From NCBI GenBank assembly GCA_903876885.1, contig CAIRBP010000039.1, forward strand, positions 1-34,637: 34,637 bases of DNA. The letters are read 5' to 3'. The stretch's first letter is position 1; the number at the start of each line of letters is the position of its first letter. The notes under the pieces are model-generated. The model did not search any database. It was not told the origin of the DNA and saw only the letters and a program-made list of their open reading frames with translations. This stretch comes from an uncultured Burkholderiales bacterium (GTDB lineage: Bacteria > Pseudomonadota > Gammaproteobacteria > Burkholderiales > Burkholderiaceae_C). Of the stretch, positions 33,238 through 34,637 are shown one piece after another. Both the position numbers and the translations under genes were made by a program.

Positions 33238-34233
33238 TTAAGTCTTGCGACTCAAAAGGCCTTCTGCTAGCTCTGCTAGGGCAGTTTTGTAAACAGAGCT
33301 GTTGAGGCGCTCGAGCGCTACTAAAGCGCGTCTTGCCTCACCCATGGCCGCGTCCCTCGTCGCGATCATGGCGCCAGTTTCATGAACAATACTCACGATG
33401 TCTGAGAGTTGCTCAACTTTGCCAAGTGTAATGGCGTCTTGAATAAGCTTTTTTTGCGATGCATTTCCTCGTTGCATTGCAATGATAAGAGGTAAGGTGG
33501 TTTTGCCCTCTCGCAAATCATCTCCCAAATTCTTTCCAAGCTCTGAGGTGTCTCCGTCGTAGTCTAAGACATCATCAATAACTTGAAAAGCCGTGCCAAG
33601 GGCTTGTCCGTAGTCTGCGCACGCTTGTTCAAGCTCAGCTGAAGCCGCAGTCATGACTGCAGGAATTCTGCAACTTGCCTCAAATAACTTCGCTGTCTTT
33701 GACCGAATGACTCGCAGATAACCCGCCTCATCAATTGACGGATCATGCATATTCATGAGCTGTAGGACCTCTCCCTCAGCTATAACGTTGGTCGCTTCAG
33801 CGAGTAACGCGAGTACTCTCATTTCTTTGCATTCAACCATCATTTGAAAAGCACGGGAATACAAGAAATCGCCAACCAACACGCTAGCGGGGTTGCCAAA
33901 TGAGGCGTTTGCAGTGGCGCGTCCCCGCCTCAGCGTAGATTCGTCTACGACATCGTCATGCAAAAGTGTTGCAGTGTGTATGAACTCTACGACTGCTGCG
34001 AGCTGTATCCTGTGCTCGTGTTTGTAGCCCAACGCACCAGACATCAGCAAGAGAAGAGCAGGCCTTAGGCGCTTGCCCCCGGCAGAGATGATGTACTGGC
34101 AAATTTGCCCCACCAGGGGTACGCTAGTATCAAGCCGATTTTTGGTAAGTTCATCCACCAAATCCATATCCGCTTTGATAAGTGATAGTGATTTTGAGGG
34201 TGGGGTGCTAGTTGCGGGAGTCAAAATAATCAA
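33238..34233 (-). CDS. ispB: Polyprenyl (probably octaprenyl) diphosphate synthase
   Basis: This trans-prenyl chain synthase builds the isoprenoid tail of ubiquinone from IPP and FPP. The first Asp-rich motif DDVVD is at 93-97, in TLLHDDVVDESTLRRGRATAN. The second, IDDVLDYDGD, begins near residue 219. The N-terminal GGKRLRPAL binds IPP. Length is 331 from a TTG start at 34233; no ATG fits upstream, and the first Met (residue 23) would still leave the domain whole. The chain length (C40) is inferred from the usual ubiquinone-8 of Burkholderiales. It is divergent from rplU, a conserved arrangement. Confidence 0.95.
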   Translation of the reverse strand: MIILTPATSTPPSKSLSLIKADMDLVDELTKNRLDTSVPLVGQICQYIISAGGKRLRPALLLLMSGALGYKHEHRIQLAAVVEFIHTATLLHDDVVDESTLRRGRATANASFGNPASVLVGDFLYSRAFQMMVECKEMRVLALLAEATNVIAEGEVLQLMNMHDPSIDEAGYLRVIRSKTAKLFEASCRIPAVMTAASAELEQACADYGQALGTAFQVIDDVLDYDGDTSELGKNLGDDLREGKTTLPLIIAMQRGNASQKKLIQDAITLGKVEQLSDIVSIVHETGAMIATRDAAMGEARRALVALERLNSSVYKTALAELAEGLLSRKT

Positions 34234-34250
34234 TTAGAGTGTGATCATCG

Positions 34251-34277
34251 ATTATAGGAGGGCGGGATTTCTGTAAA
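34251..34277 (-). promoter_or_regulatory. Candidate ispB promoter
   Basis: On the minus strand TTTACA (34277-34272) and a perfect TATAAT (34256-34251) are separated by 15 bp. Transcription would begin near 34244, only about 10 nt before the TTG start, so the mRNA would be nearly leaderless. The 15-bp spacing is short for sigma-70. Confidence 0.5.
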
Positions 34278-34447
34278 ACCTGTAAAGACTCTAATTACCT
34301 TATTTTGAGGGGCAAAGCCACAATTGGGGTGCCCCAAAAATGGGTCGGTAAGGACTTTCACGTTGTATTGAAGTCGTAACCCGGGCTGTCTTATATGCGC
34401 AAAAGCGTGAGTTTTCGGTGAATCCTAGCCAAATTGGTGAAAAATGC

Positions 34448-34453
34448 TATAAT
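34448..34453 (+). promoter_or_regulatory. Extended -10 promoter of rplU
   Basis: TGCTATAAT is a perfect TATAAT preceded by the TGn extension, which can replace a good -35 box. Transcription would start near 34460, giving a leader of about 50 nt that opens with the hairpin at 34459-34485. A GGGGCA/TGCCCC inverted repeat lies further upstream (34309-34335). Confidence 0.65.
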
Positions 34454-34458
34454 TTAAG

Positions 34459-34485
34459 GCTCTGCGGAAAATCCTTTCCCAGAGC
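34459..34485 (+). promoter_or_regulatory. Hairpin at the 5' end of the rplU transcript
   Basis: GCTCTG (34459-34464) pairs with CAGAGC (34480-34485) and GGAAA (34466-34470) with TTTCC (34475-34479), giving 11 base pairs with a single bulged C and an ATCC loop. It starts almost exactly where the promoter predicts the first transcribed base. It could protect the mRNA 5' end or be a binding site for autogenous control by a ribosomal protein; the role is inferred. Confidence 0.55.
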
Positions 34486-34510
34486 TTCAAAGAATATTCT
34501 AGAGGTTAGT

Positions 34511-34637
34511 ATGTACGCAGTCATAAAAACTGGTGGCAAGCAGTATCGCGTGTCAACCGGCGAAAAAATTAAAGTAGAACAGATCGCTGCGGACGTAGGC
34601 CAAGAAATCGTACTTGATCATGTTTTAGCAGTCGGTA
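34511..34637 (+). CDS. rplU: 50S ribosomal protein L21, N-terminal part
   Basis: The first 42 residues are present; the gene runs off the window edge. The start [14 protein letters not shown] is the invariant opening of L21, followed by [27 protein letters not shown]21 binds 23S rRNA in the large subunit. AGAGG lies about 5 nt before the ATG. In most bacteria rpmA (L27) and obg follow, and ispB is divergent, as here. Confidence 0.97.
   Translation, partial: MYAVIKTGGKQYRVSTGEKIKVEQIAADVGQEIVLDHVLAVG

Noticed and set aside
1-34637. CRISPR arrays, insertion sequences, toxin-antitoxin or phage genes
   Set aside because: No regularly spaced repeats, transposase motifs, integrase or matching small gene pairs were seen.

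Overview
The window looks like a chromosomal core segment of a betaproteobacterium of the order Burkholderiales, probably a small-genome freshwater type of the Polynucleobacter kind. I infer this from gene order (mla genes, an ABC-2 exporter, bolA and murA, then hisGDCBHAFIE, HIT and tatABC, then a Do-type protease and Nif3; petABC-sspAB; secA-argJ; mutT-yacG-zapD-coaE; ispB against rplU), from the moderate, slightly AT-leaning base composition, and from dense packing. The genus is a guess. There is no phage, transposon, integrase or CRISPR array.

Layout. 1-1112: end of mlaA, then mlaC and mlaB (outer-membrane lipid asymmetry). 1295-2952: an ABC-2 exporter pair. 2967-4511: a BolA-family gene and murA. 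4524-11830: histidine synthesis in the order G-D-C-B-H-A-F-I-E, followed by a HIT protein. 12437-14105: tatABC. 14110-17279: a membrane-anchored Do-type protease, a Nif3-like protein and pdxA. 17514-20346: the three cytochrome bc1 subunits. 20510-21829: sspA and sspB. 21973-22048: tRNA-Thr(UGU). 22124-25429: a DciA-like gene (minus) opposite secA. 25430-27905: an AT-rich stretch with an orphan winged-helix protein facing a TPR-glycosyltransferase. 28098-30793: argJ, a DUF815 ATPase and a Nudix hydrolase. 30803-32455 (minus): yacG, zapD, coaE. 32563-33159 (minus): an unrecognised lipoprotein. 33238-34233 (minus): polyprenyl diphosphate synthase. 34511 onward: start of rplU.

How the genes connect. 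The left half is largely co-directional and joins envelope maintenance, peptidoglycan precursor synthesis, the histidine pathway and Tat export. Every histidine-pathway step encoded in the usual proteobacterial cluster is present. HisG is the short form, so a HisZ partner should be encoded elsewhere. TatABC lies a few kb from a likely Tat substrate, the Rieske protein, whose signal carries Lys-Arg instead of Arg-Arg.

The least ordinary signals are in leaders. A two-tier stem-loop ends 7 nt before the secA start. A hairpin begins about where the rplU transcript should start, and another lies in the sspA leader. A 10-bp AT-rich inverted repeat contains the likely Shine-Dalgarno of the lipoprotein gene, a layout like an RNA thermometer. 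Many biosynthetic genes have no visible Shine-Dalgarno. The pilBCD genes that often sit between coaE and ispB in relatives are absent here. I did not find a clearly new multi-gene system. No stretch longer than about 300 bases lacks a gene; the longest is the ispB/rplU gap of 277 nt.
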